A stretch of 44,589 nt of DNA from Pseudomonadota bacterium (GTDB lineage Bacteria; Pseudomonadota; Gammaproteobacteria; CALCKW01). The notes beneath the pieces were generated by a model. The model was not told the DNA's origin. It saw only the letters and a list, made by a program, of their open reading frames with translations, and searched no databases. The DNA is taken from NCBI GenBank assembly GCA_039196715.1, contig JBCCUP010000033.1, positions 1-44,589 of the forward strand, read 5' to 3'. Of the stretch, positions 36,577 to 44,589 are shown piece after piece (position 1 is the first letter of the stretch; every line of letters begins with the position of its first letter). The translations under genes were made by a program, and so were the position numbers.

Positions 36577-37623
36577 ATGAGACCATCGACACCCCTCGGA
36601 ATGATCGCGCTGTGTGCGCTCCAGTTCACCGTGACTGCGACCGCAGCCGAAACCGCCGTATTGAACGTCGCGGACAGCCTGTCCGTGACCGGCAACATTC
36701 AGCAACACCGGGAAGCGCCGTTCTTTGCCGGCCTGGCCGAGACGGCTGCGATCGAACGTGACGTGCGCTACGCCGCCATTGACACGCTCGAGCTCGACCC
36801 GGCAGAGACCCTCGACCTGCTGCAAAACGGTGTAGTCGACATTGCGTCGATCGGCATCGCCGCAATCGCGAAACGGGACCCGGTGTTCCTCGGCCTCGAC
36901 CTGGTCGGCATGGTCACCGACTACGCGACGGCTCGCACTGCGGCGGAGGCCTATGCCCCGGTGCTCGCTTCGCACCTCGAAGAGCGGTACCAGGTGCACC
37001 TGCTTGGCTTGTGGCCCTTCGGCCCGCAGGTGCTCTTCTGCGACAGCGAGGTCAGCGGCCTCGACGACGTGGCTGGGCGCACCGTGCGCGTGTACGACCC
37101 CAACCTCGGCGCCGCACTCGAACACCTCGGCGCGCACCCGGTGCTGATCAAATTCGCCGAAGTGGAGCGCGCTTTCGAACTCGACCTGATCAACTGCGCG
37201 ATAACCGGTCCGAGCTCGGCGAACACGGCCGGCTGGGTCGCCCATTCGCAAAGCACACTGCCACTGGGTTTTCAGATCGCGTTCAACGCCTACGGCATCA
37301 GCACAGCCGCGTGGGAGGCCTTCACGCCCGGCGAACAACAGCGGTTGAGTGCCACGTTTGACACCTATCTCGACGCCGTGTGGGCCTACTCCGAGAGCCT
37401 GTACGACGACGCGTTGCGCTGCAACGTGGGGGCGTCTCCATGCACCACTGTCCCACGCGCCGATTTGCAGAGCGTGTCGCCGACCGACGCCGACCGCGCC
37501 ACGGTGCACACGCTGGTCACCGACGTGTCCCTGCCCAACTGGCTGGACGACTGCCACGAGACCAAACCGGACTGCGAGTCACTCTGGCGCAACAGCGTCG
37601 GCGCCGCGCTCGGCCTGAACTGA
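36577..37623 (+). CDS. TRAP-type (DctP family) periplasmic binding protein without transporter
   Basis: A 348-residue exported protein; the signal peptide ends near TVTATAA. DctP features are the conserved middle DVAGRTVRVYDPNLGAALEH, then KFAEVERAFELDLINCAITG with the substrate-anchoring region, and FNAYGISTAAWEAFTPGEQQ. The two membrane subunits (DctQ, DctM) are absent. The gene is followed 16 bases later by a sensor kinase, and a receiver gene is divergent, suggesting that it binds a carboxylate-like ligand for signalling. Confidence 0.88.
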   Translation: MRPSTPLGMIALCALQFTVTATAAETAVLNVADSLSVTGNIQQHREAPFFAGLAETAAIERDVRYAAIDTLELDPAETLDLLQNGVVDIASIGIAAIAKRDPVFLGLDLVGMVTDYATARTAAEAYAPVLASHLEERYQVHLLGLWPFGPQVLFCDSEVSGLDDVAGRTVRVYDPNLGAALEHLGAHPVLIKFAEVERAFELDLINCAITGPSSANTAGWVAHSQSTLPLGFQIAFNAYGISTAAWEAFTPGEQQRLSATFDTYLDAVWAYSESLYDDALRCNVGASPCTTVPRADLQSVSPTDADRATVHTLVTDVSLPNWLDDCHETKPDCESLWRNSVGAALGLN

Positions 37624-37639
37624 CCCCGGGCAGCGTCTG

Positions 37640-39568
37640 ATGTACGCCCCACATTCCCTGCGCCGGCAGCTGCGCGGCGCGTATGTCGCGGTGGCCGTGC
37701 TGACGGCCATCTGTGCGGTTGCCGCGGTTGCGACAGCGCTGGTGTCGCAGCGGGTCATCGGCCGTGCCATGGACCACGAGATTCCGCAGCTGCAACGCGT
37801 GCATGCGCTCAGCAACCTCGTTGACAAGGCGATCAGCCACGTCTTCTTCGAGCTGTCAGCCCAGGACCGCGCGGCCTTCGACACCGTCTCGGCACGGTGG
37901 CAGGACATCGCACAGCCGATGACCGCGGTGCTTGCGGCGTTCAACGACGAATACAATGCCGACCTCACCGCGTCGATTCGCGAACGCCTGTCCGAACTTC
38001 AATCGACTCGAAACGCCATCAATTTCGCGGTCAACGAACGACTGCATTTCCAACAGCAGCAGCAGGATGCCGTGCGCTTGCTGGGCCGGACACGGCTGGA
38101 CATCCTGCAAGTGATCGACACACTCGCCGAAATCACCCACGTCGATGCGCACCACAACGCCCAGCATCGGCAACTGGATGAACTCAAACGCATCGTCGAA
38201 TCCTACGCGCCGACGCTGCTCGCGCTCCCCACCGAATCCCGCGTGTTGCAGATCGAATTGGCCCGCGTGCGGACACGCAGTTTCGTGCTCGACGCGACAG
38301 CCACACTGCAGGGCTTACCCGACAAACCGGTGGCCTTCCTGAAACGGGGTTTTCGGGTCATCCAGGACCTCGGCGACGGTGAGGAGGCGATCCCGGCGTT
38401 GCGCCTGGCCGAACTCGATATCAACGCCCGCGCAGCCATCCTGAGAAACAACGCGAGGCACTTGGCCGATCGCATTCAGGCGGACCTTGCCCGGCTGTTG
38501 GCCAGTGCAGATCAGCGCTTGCAGGCCCACGTGGTCGCCAGTGGCAACACCACCTGGCAGCTCGCGGCGCTGGTGAGCGTACTGGCGATTGTGAGCCTGG
38601 TCTCCGTCGCGTGGTTCCAGACCGAGTACCTGGAGAAGCGCCTGGTTCGACCGCTGGCCTCGCTCTCGCAACACATCCAGGCGTTCGAACACGGGGGCAC
38701 CGTGCCGCCCCTGCCGACCTTGCCAGACAATGAGGTGCGCGCACTGGCCCACACCTTTCAAGCGGCCGCCGAGCAGAAGGCCGCGCACGAAGCCAGGCTC
38801 GATGCCCAGAACCGCGAGCTCACCGCGCTCAATGCCCAACTGTCCAACGCCAACCGCGAGCAGTTCGAGTTCAGCTACGCCGTGTCTCACGACCTGAAGT
38901 CGCCAATCAACACCCTGAGCATGCTGCTCAACGAACTGGATGCAATCGACCCGCACACCGAGCCCGCGACCCACGCGCACTTTCTCACCGAGTGCAACAA
39001 CACCCTGGACCGCATGCGGCAACTGATCGAGGGTGTGCTGCGCTACGCGAGCACGGTGGAAAACCGCCAGGCCAGGGAACACGTGGATCTGGACGCCATC
39101 CTGGTGGAAGTGCTGGACGATCTCTCGGCGGACATCCGGTCCGCCGGTGCGCGCATCACGCACGCACCGCTGGGGCAGGTGCAGGGCAATCCCTTTCAAC
39201 TGCGTATGCTGATGCAAAACCTGATTGCAAACGCGGTCAAGTTTCGCCACGCCGAGCGCGCACCCGAGATCGCGGTGCGCGCGGTGCAGCCCGGCACCGA
39301 CGCCGTGGTGTTCGAAGTGGCTGACAACGGCATCGGCATAGACCCGGCACACCACGACACGGTGTTCAGCATGTTTCGCCGACTGCACAGCGAGTCCGAG
39401 TTCGAGGGTAGCGGTCTCGGGCTCGCCGTGTGCAAACGCATTGCGTCAAACCACAACGGCAGCATCTCGGTCGGCGCACGCGCCGCCGGCGGCAGCGTGT
39501 TTCGCGTCAGTTTGCCGGCCCGGCCGCTGTCGAGTATCCCGGACACGGCACCGCGCCGCGCCGCCTGA
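37640..39568 (+). CDS. Transmembrane sensor histidine kinase with periplasmic domain
   Basis: A 642-residue kinase. Transmembrane segments lie at about 13-36 and 306-326, enclosing a 270-residue, mainly helical periplasmic domain; a HAMP-like linker (EYLEKRLVRPLASLSQHIQA) and coiled coil follow. The H-box with His417 is in SYAVSHDLKSPINTLSMLL; the ATP region has LMQNLIANAVKFRH, VADNGIGIDP and GSGLGLAVCKRIASN. The large periplasmic part could dock the DctP protein encoded just upstream. Convergent with the next kinase gene, 23 bp apart. Confidence 0.93.
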   Translation: MYAPHSLRRQLRGAYVAVAVLTAICAVAAVATALVSQRVIGRAMDHEIPQLQRVHALSNLVDKAISHVFFELSAQDRAAFDTVSARWQDIAQPMTAVLAAFNDEYNADLTASIRERLSELQSTRNAINFAVNERLHFQQQQQDAVRLLGRTRLDILQVIDTLAEITHVDAHHNAQHRQLDELKRIVESYAPTLLALPTESRVLQIELARVRTRSFVLDATATLQGLPDKPVAFLKRGFRVIQDLGDGEEAIPALRLAELDINARAAILRNNARHLADRIQADLARLLASADQRLQAHVVASGNTTWQLAALVSVLAIVSLVSVAWFQTEYLEKRLVRPLASLSQHIQAFEHGGTVPPLPTLPDNEVRALAHTFQAAAEQKAAHEARLDAQNRELTALNAQLSNANREQFEFSYAVSHDLKSPINTLSMLLNELDAIDPHTEPATHAHFLTECNNTLDRMRQLIEGVLRYASTVENRQAREHVDLDAILVEVLDDLSADIRSAGARITHAPLGQVQGNPFQLRMLMQNLIANAVKFRHAERAPEIAVRAVQPGTDAVVFEVADNGIGIDPAHHDTVFSMFRRLHSESEFEGSGLGLAVCKRIASNHNGSISVGARAAGGSVFRVSLPARPLSSIPDTAPRRAA

Positions 39569-39591
39569 CGGGGTCGCCCGCCGGGTTGCGA

Positions 39592-40662
39592 TCAGCCCAC
39601 CGCCTGCTCGGGGTAGAACAACACCTGACCCGGCAGGCTGAAACGCGCGTGGCGCCCGCCGTCACCCTGCGCGTTCCCAATGGCGAATTCGCCGTTCCGC
39701 TCCACCACGATGCGCCGGATCGATGACAACCCGTAACCGCCTTTGAGAATGAACTCGGTGTCGTTCTGGTGGTTGATGTCGACATCATCGAAACCGACAC
39801 CCGTGTCGGCGTACACCACCCGAAAGCGCGTGTCGCTGACCGGCTCCACGTGCACCTGCACGGACACGGTAGTGCTCGCGTTGTTCTTGATCACCTGAGA
39901 GAACAGTGTCCGCAGTATCAACTCCAACGCAAGCTTGTCACCGTAGAGCCAACGGTCCTCACAGGACAAGTGGTGTTGACACAGCGGGTCGATCGAGACC
40001 AACACGGCGCGACCCACCTCAGCGAGGTTGAACTCATCGAAGCTGTGGTTCACCGAGCTCGCAGCAGCGTAGGTTACGATGTCGTCGATGTTGTCGTAGG
40101 AGGTCTCGGCGAGGTTCTGCGCCAACGACACCAGCGACCGTTGCTCGGCGCTGGGTTCATCGACCGACTCGGACAGCATGTCGACAATGCTGGTGAAATT
40201 TCGGATCGGCGCACGCAAGTCGTGGGCGGCCAACGCGATAAACTGTTCGGCCTCGTCCAGCACGCAATGGCTTTGATACTGTGAATCGCGTTGCGCGTAA
40301 GCCGAGGACATCTGTTGCGTGGTCCCGAGGATGTTGACCACATCCCCCTCCCGGTTGCGCAAGGGCATCAGCTGGGTATGCAGCAGCAGTGGGCGGCCCG
40401 AGAACGCGACGGCGATGTCATAGGCCGCTGGGAGGCCGGTGCACATCGCCATGACGTGCCGGCCGTACACAGGTTTGCCGTGTTCCTCACCAAACAGACT
40501 CACGGCGGTCTTGCCGACGATGTCATCCTTCGAGGCCGACAGCAGTTCGCAAGCCGCGCGGTTGACACCGGTGTAGATGACCCGATTCGCGTGGTTGGTT
40601 CCCAACACGAACACAGGGGACTGCACGCAATCGAGGACGTCTATGGCTGGAAAGTTGTGCAT
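39592..40662 (-). CDS. PAS-domain sensor histidine kinase, cytoplasmic
   Basis: A 356-residue soluble kinase from the ATG at 40662. Residues about 5-115 form a PAS domain (VFVLGTNHANRVIYTGVNRA, PLRNREGDVVNILGTTQQM). The H-box has His147 in LAAHDLRAPIRNFTSIVDML. The ATP-binding part has VVYADTGVGFDDVD and KGGYGLSSIRRIVVERNG; the N-box region, ELILRTLFSQVIKNNAST, is degenerate. The long frame upstream has no protein-like sequence. It probably joins the neighbouring receiver-only regulators in a branched relay. Confidence 0.85.
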   Translation of the reverse strand: MHNFPAIDVLDCVQSPVFVLGTNHANRVIYTGVNRAACELLSASKDDIVGKTAVSLFGEEHGKPVYGRHVMAMCTGLPAAYDIAVAFSGRPLLLHTQLMPLRNREGDVVNILGTTQQMSSAYAQRDSQYQSHCVLDEAEQFIALAAHDLRAPIRNFTSIVDMLSESVDEPSAEQRSLVSLAQNLAETSYDNIDDIVTYAAASSVNHSFDEFNLAEVGRAVLVSIDPLCQHHLSCEDRWLYGDKLALELILRTLFSQVIKNNASTTVSVQVHVEPVSDTRFRVVYADTGVGFDDVDINHQNDTEFILKGGYGLSSIRRIVVERNGEFAIGNAQGDGGRHARFSLPGQVLFYPEQAVG

Positions 40663-41058
40663 CGTCACCGGGCCCCGGCTCCAGCACCCGATCCGTCGGG
40701 TCTGGTTTCGACCGATCCGCACCAGCAGGCCCTCTGCCGGCGACACTCGGCCCCTGTTAGAGCTGAGAGTGTCTGGGCGACGCGTCTGAGACGAAACGGA
40801 CGCGGTTGCGGCCGGCCCGCAGGCAACCCCAGGCGAACCGTATCGGACCGGGCGCACTGCAGACAGCGCGCGAGTCGACTCACCTCGTGTGACGGCGCGC
40901 GCCAGGTTTCCTTTAGTGCCGGCGGGGACGCCACCCGGCCCGTCGCCGCTGTTCCTGCCCGACGGGTGCGTGGTAGTTTCTGTGACCGGCTGACCGGATA
41001 CCGTCATCTCCGATGCACCACGACCGGTCGTCGACACACGACAGGATTGCCCCGCGCC
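40663..41058. other. Intergenic region without a recognisable gene
   Basis: A 396-bp gap between the divergent PAS kinase and P450 starts. Open frames through it lack codon character or domain similarity and are continuations of flanking frames. It must hold both promoters, but no convincing -35/-10 pair, hairpin or repeat was seen. Confidence 0.6.
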
Positions 41059-42270
41059 ATGACACCGTTGCCAGCCATCGACGATTTCGACCTGCGCGCC
41101 CTGCCCAACGGGTTTTACGAGAACCCTTACCCCTGGTACCGGGCCTTGCAAACCCGGGAGCCGGTGCGGCGGATGCCGGATGGCAGTGTGCTGCTGACCC
41201 GGTACGCAGACGTTCAGGCGGTTTACAAGAACCCGACCGTGTTCAGCTCGGACAAGACCACCGAGTTCAAACCGAAGTTCGGCAATTCCGCGCTCTTTGA
41301 GCACCACACGACCAGCCTGGTGTTCAACGACCCGCCACTGCACTCGCGGGTTCGGCGACTGATTGCCGGCGCCATGCACCCCCGCGCGATCACCGACATG
41401 GCGCCCGGTGTCGTGGCCTGCGTCGACGCCCTGCTCGATGCCCTTGAGGATCGACCTGAGGCGGACCTGATCGCCGATTTCGCGATGCAGATTCCGATCG
41501 AGATCATCGGCAATCTGCTCGGCATCCCGCCGCACGATCGCGGCCCACTGCGCGGCTGGTCGCTCGCCATCCTGGGCGCGCTCGAACCGCGCATCGACGC
41601 AGACACCTTCGACCGCGGCAACCGGGCCGTGACCGACTTCACGGCCTACCTCGACGGACTGACTGCCGAGCGGCGTCGCACACCGGGCGACCCGGAACGC
41701 GACGTGCTGACCCGTCTCATCCAGGGCGAAGCCGGCGACACGCTGAGCCTCTCCGAGCTGCTGCAGAACTGTATCTTCATCCTCAACGCCGGACACGAGA
41801 CCACCACCAACCTGATCGGCAACGGGCTGGTGCTGTTGGCGCAGCACGGCAGCCAACGCGCCCAGTTGCTCGCCGAGCCCGGGTTGCTCTCCGGCACAAT
41901 CGACGAGATCCTGCGGCTGGAGAGTTCGAACCAACTGGGCAACCGCATCAGCACACGCGACACCGAGATCGCCGGCCACACCCTGTGTGCCGGCACACCG
42001 GTCACGCTGTGCATCGGCGCGGCCAACCGCGACCCAGCACAGTTCGCCGACCCCGATCACTTCGACCTGCGCCGCGCGCCCAACCGTCACCTGGCGTTCG
42101 GATCAGGCATTCACCAGTGCGCCGGTATCAACCTCGCCAAGCTGGAGGGCCGCGTCGCCCTCGGGCGTTTTCTGCAGCGCTTTCCGAACTACCGGCTGGA
42201 CGGCCAGCCCACCCGCAGTCTGCGCGCCCGATTCCGCGGCTTCTCGCGCATCCCCTGTCGACTGCGCTGA
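41059..42270 (+). CDS. Cytochrome P450
   Basis: A 403-residue soluble bacterial P450. The I-helix oxygen-binding motif is AGHETTT (244-250), the ExxR pair is EILR (283-286), and the heme-ligand loop is FGSGIHQCAG with Cys354. The N-terminal NGFYENPYPWYRALQ start and HSRVRRLIAGAMHP helix C region are usual for class I bacterial enzymes. A ferredoxin and reductase must come from elsewhere, since none lies nearby. The ATG at 41059 is favoured; the longer frame lies in the intergenic region. Substrate unknown. Confidence 0.93.
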   Translation: MTPLPAIDDFDLRALPNGFYENPYPWYRALQTREPVRRMPDGSVLLTRYADVQAVYKNPTVFSSDKTTEFKPKFGNSALFEHHTTSLVFNDPPLHSRVRRLIAGAMHPRAITDMAPGVVACVDALLDALEDRPEADLIADFAMQIPIEIIGNLLGIPPHDRGPLRGWSLAILGALEPRIDADTFDRGNRAVTDFTAYLDGLTAERRRTPGDPERDVLTRLIQGEAGDTLSLSELLQNCIFILNAGHETTTNLIGNGLVLLAQHGSQRAQLLAEPGLLSGTIDEILRLESSNQLGNRISTRDTEIAGHTLCAGTPVTLCIGAANRDPAQFADPDHFDLRRAPNRHLAFGSGIHQCAGINLAKLEGRVALGRFLQRFPNYRLDGQPTRSLRARFRGFSRIPCRLR

Positions 42271-42469
42271 ACCCCCGACCGGCGACTGGCCAGGGTGCCG
42301 CGCGCGGCTGCAGTGCCAAAAACGTGACGCCCTCCGCATTTCCCTCTGTACCACCTGTGAAACACTGACCCTTCAGCGCTGTGGCTTGGCCGCGCCCGGA
42401 CACAGCACCCATGGACACCGGTGAAAACGAACACCGCGCGCGTAAAAATAATAACGAGAACAAAAGCTT

Positions 42470-43981
42470 ATGCGTACGCTTCGATTTCGACAGGCACTGA
42501 CTGCCGCCCTCACGACCGCCGCCCTCGGCCTGACCGGCCCTGCGGCGGCGACCACCCCAGACGCCGACTGGGCCTTCGAGTCCACCGAGACCGGGAGCAG
42601 CGGTGTGGAAACGCGCATCGTCAACGGCGACCGCTCGGCGGACGGCCAATTCCCCTTCATCGCGGCGCTTCGCTCCGGGATGACCGGGCGCCTGGCCCTG
42701 CCGCTCAACCTGACCGCCACCGGCCCGTTGATGTCGGGGTCCGATCTGCGCAACTTCGAGGGCGAAACCATCGAATGCGGTCGCTTTGCCGACGAAGACG
42801 ACCGCTGCGAGGACGGCGACGCGCGCGGCAAGGTCTGCATCCTCGAATACGATTACCCCCGCGAGGGCCGCACCGCGGAGACGCCGGGGCAACAGGCTGA
42901 CCGCTGTGCCGCCGTCGGTGGCATCGCCGCGGTGTTCGTCGAGACGGCGAGCGGCTCGACCGGTGTGTACAACGTGCGCGACAGCGAGTCGCGCCTGCCC
43001 GCGATCAACGGTGGACGACTGTCCAGCAGCACCTTTGCCCAGTTCATCGTTGCCTACGCCGGCGAAGACATCGCGTTCACGCCCGGCCTGCTCGACTACG
43101 TCTACTGTGGCGGCAGCTACCTGGGCGACCGCTGGGTCGCCACCGCCGCCCACTGTGTCACCGACCTGCTTGGCAACCGACTGTTGCTGCCCAGCGAAAT
43201 GGCGGTCACGGTCGGTGTGAACGACCTCAGCTCCGACCGCTCTCGGTCAGAGGCGGTCGCGGTCGAGCAGATCATCAGCAACCCGGGTTTCCGCGTCGAC
43301 ACCTCGGGCACCATCCGCGGCGACTGGGCGCTGATCCGCCTGTCGGCCACACCCGAGAGCGGCAGCGCCATCCCGATCGCATCGGCCAGCAACCTCAACG
43401 CCGCGAAAGCCGCTGCCGGTGCGGTCACGGTGATCGGTTGGGGCGGCCAGGTCGCCTATGGCCCTGGCACCTCGCAGCCCACACGCCCTTACAACATCAT
43501 GCCGTCGAGCACGCTGCGCCACGCCGTGATCCAGTTGGCCGACACGGACGCCTGCAACGCCGGATTTCTGAACTTCAACACCGTGTACGAGGATGGCGAT
43601 CGCAGCCGCCTGACCGTGGTCGGTGACGAAGAGGTCTGCCACGCCAACCGACAGACTTTCGACGTCAACGTGTGCCACGGTGACAGCGGCGGGCCGAGCG
43701 TGATCGCTGTCGAGGGTGAACTGCAACTCGTCGGCGCCACCAGCTGGGGCCCGGGTCCGGGCTGCGCCTACGGGTTCGACGGTTCCTACGCTGTCTCGGC
43801 CAGTCTCACGCACGTCGCTGGGGAGCTCTCTCGCCTCACCGGACTGTCACTCGAAGACACGAACGGCCTGGTGATCCCGTCGGGCACAACGCGGTCCGGC
43901 GGCGGCGGAAGCCTGTCAGTGCCGGGCTTGTTTTTCATGCTGATGATCGCCGGGCTGCGGGGCCGCAGGCGTTCACACTGA
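42470..43981 (+). CDS. Secreted trypsin-fold serine protease with PA-like insertion and GlyGly-CTERM-like tail
   Basis: A 503-residue exported protease. The signal peptide ends near TGPAAA; a propeptide precedes RIVNGDRSADGQFPFIAAL. The triad is His228 (VATAAHC), Asp285 (GDWALIRL) and Ser406 (CHGDSGGP). About 140 residues (about 70-205) resembling a protease-associated (PA) domain are inserted between the first strand and YCGGSYLGDRWVATAAHC. The residue six before Ser406 is Asn400, not the Asp of trypsin, so cleavage specificity should differ. The C-terminus SGGGGSLSVPGLFFMLMI then RGRRRSH is a GlyGly-CTERM-like sorting signal, normally cut by rhombosortase. Confidence 0.88.
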   Translation: MRTLRFRQALTAALTTAALGLTGPAAATTPDADWAFESTETGSSGVETRIVNGDRSADGQFPFIAALRSGMTGRLALPLNLTATGPLMSGSDLRNFEGETIECGRFADEDDRCEDGDARGKVCILEYDYPREGRTAETPGQQADRCAAVGGIAAVFVETASGSTGVYNVRDSESRLPAINGGRLSSSTFAQFIVAYAGEDIAFTPGLLDYVYCGGSYLGDRWVATAAHCVTDLLGNRLLLPSEMAVTVGVNDLSSDRSRSEAVAVEQIISNPGFRVDTSGTIRGDWALIRLSATPESGSAIPIASASNLNAAKAAAGAVTVIGWGGQVAYGPGTSQPTRPYNIMPSSTLRHAVIQLADTDACNAGFLNFNTVYEDGDRSRLTVVGDEEVCHANRQTFDVNVCHGDSGGPSVIAVEGELQLVGATSWGPGPGCAYGFDGSYAVSASLTHVAGELSRLTGLSLEDTNGLVIPSGTTRSGGGGSLSVPGLFFMLMIAGLRGRRRSH

Positions 43982-44104
43982 CGCCCGTGGCGGCCAGACC
44001 CGGACGCGCCGGTGTGGCACCCGGCGTGGGGTGGACGAGGCACACGGTGGCGCGCGGATGGTGTAGTCTGCCGTGAACAACCGCCAAAGCCCGGACGCAC
44101 CGCC

Positions 44105-44587
44105 ATGCTGAAACGCGCCGCCTGCATCGCCCTTTTTCTGCTGCCTTTCTCGCAATCACACGCATCTGACGCACTGGAGCGCATCGAAGCCATCAGCGAA
44201 GACATGACCTCGCTGATGTTCGACGCCATGCTCACTGAAATGGGCGCCGAGGGTGTCGATACCAGCAAACTCGCAGAGTTGGTGCCGAGCACCGAATGGG
44301 ACGAGCCCATGCGTGACGCGGGCCGTTGCGTGCTCGACCGTTTCACTGCCCGGATCGGCGACGACGGCGTCGACGCCATGCTCGATCAGATGGAGGCCCG
44401 GTTGCCGGAGATTCGGGCCGGCGGCATGCAGGCGATCGATCAGCTCGGCAGCCTGCTGCCCGAAGGCATCAGCGAAGCCGAGGCCGACGCCATCAACAGC
44501 GAATGCGGCATGACCCGCTTGATCCGGGAAAAGATGATGAACCCGGAATTCATGTCGGCCGTGATGTCGCTGATGAGCGAAAACTGA
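44105..44587 (+). CDS. Small secreted protein of unknown function
   Basis: A 160-residue protein with a signal peptide (MLKRAACIALFLLPFSQSHA, cleavage near SHA). The mature part is acidic, Met-rich and helical, with two cysteines (GRCVLDRF and SECGMTRL) that could pair. No known family was recognised. The ATG at 44105 begins the signal; upstream in-frame sequence is not protein-like. It lies 123 bp after the protease gene on the same strand and ends two bases before the window edge. Confidence 0.8.
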   Translation: MLKRAACIALFLLPFSQSHASDALERIEAISEDMTSLMFDAMLTEMGAEGVDTSKLAELVPSTEWDEPMRDAGRCVLDRFTARIGDDGVDAMLDQMEARLPEIRAGGMQAIDQLGSLLPEGISEAEADAINSECGMTRLIREKMMNPEFMSAVMSLMSEN

Positions 44588-44589
44588 CC

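Noticed and set aside
40663-42090. Upstream extension of the PAS kinase frame to 832 residues
   Set aside because: The extension is antisense to the P450 gene and intergenic DNA and has no protein-like motifs; the PAS domain starts at the ATG at 40662.

Overview
The window is strongly GC-rich chromosomal DNA of a free-living Gram-negative proteobacterium. A type IV pilin, a serine protease with a GlyGly-CTERM-like tail, a TRAP-type binding protein and several two-component systems point to a (probably marine) gammaproteobacterium. A sugar ABC operon of the rhizobial frc type and an MttB-family methyltransferase are shared with alphaproteobacteria. The genus cannot be fixed from the sequence. 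No rRNA, tRNA, CRISPR array, prophage or complete insertion sequence was seen.

Layout. 1-3.2 kb: an overlapping three-gene operon of response regulator, sensor kinase and periplasmic binding protein, with no transporter. 3.2-7.6 kb: a decayed metallo-beta-lactamase-fold gene, an acetylpolyamine deacetylase, a dispersed repeat, a lipoprotein, an M24 peptidase and csaA. 7.7-13.6 kb, minus strand: an alcohol dehydrogenase, small proteins, an amino-sugar pair (BadF-type kinase, then nagA, then a GNAT acetyltransferase), a PNPOx-like protein and an HI0933-type flavoprotein. 13.7-15.4 kb: a DUF4153 membrane protein. 15.4-23.7 kb: a LysR-controlled locus of aldehyde dehydrogenase, a divergent M19 dipeptidase, a 558-residue unknown, a DUF3726-like protein, a pilin with a strong terminator, and a non-pyrrolysine MttB homologue. 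23.7-25.5 kb: a hotdog protein, an SDR and a GFA-type zinc protein. 25.6-30.6 kb: frcR divergent from frcBCAK, with two perfect palindromes between them. 30.6-34 kb: a repeat copy, a CMD protein, a PLP decarboxylase, a queuosine-precursor-type transporter and a GNAT. 34.1-40.7 kb: a signalling cluster of two receiver-only regulators, an extended globin, a DUF3429 protein, an orphan TRAP binding protein and two sensor kinases. 41-44.6 kb: a cytochrome P450, a trypsin-fold protease with an inserted domain, and a small secreted protein.

The most notable new observations are three. (1) A family of three dispersed 155-199 bp repeats with related terminal inverted repeats; in two copies the repeat end completes the stop codon of the neighbouring gene. 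(2) The LysR/ALDH/M19/unknown/DUF3726/MttB locus looks like an uncharacterised catabolic system, probably for a methylated amine or betaine. (3) Twice in the window a periplasmic binding protein lies beside a sensor kinase without any transporter, which suggests binding-protein-assisted sensing.
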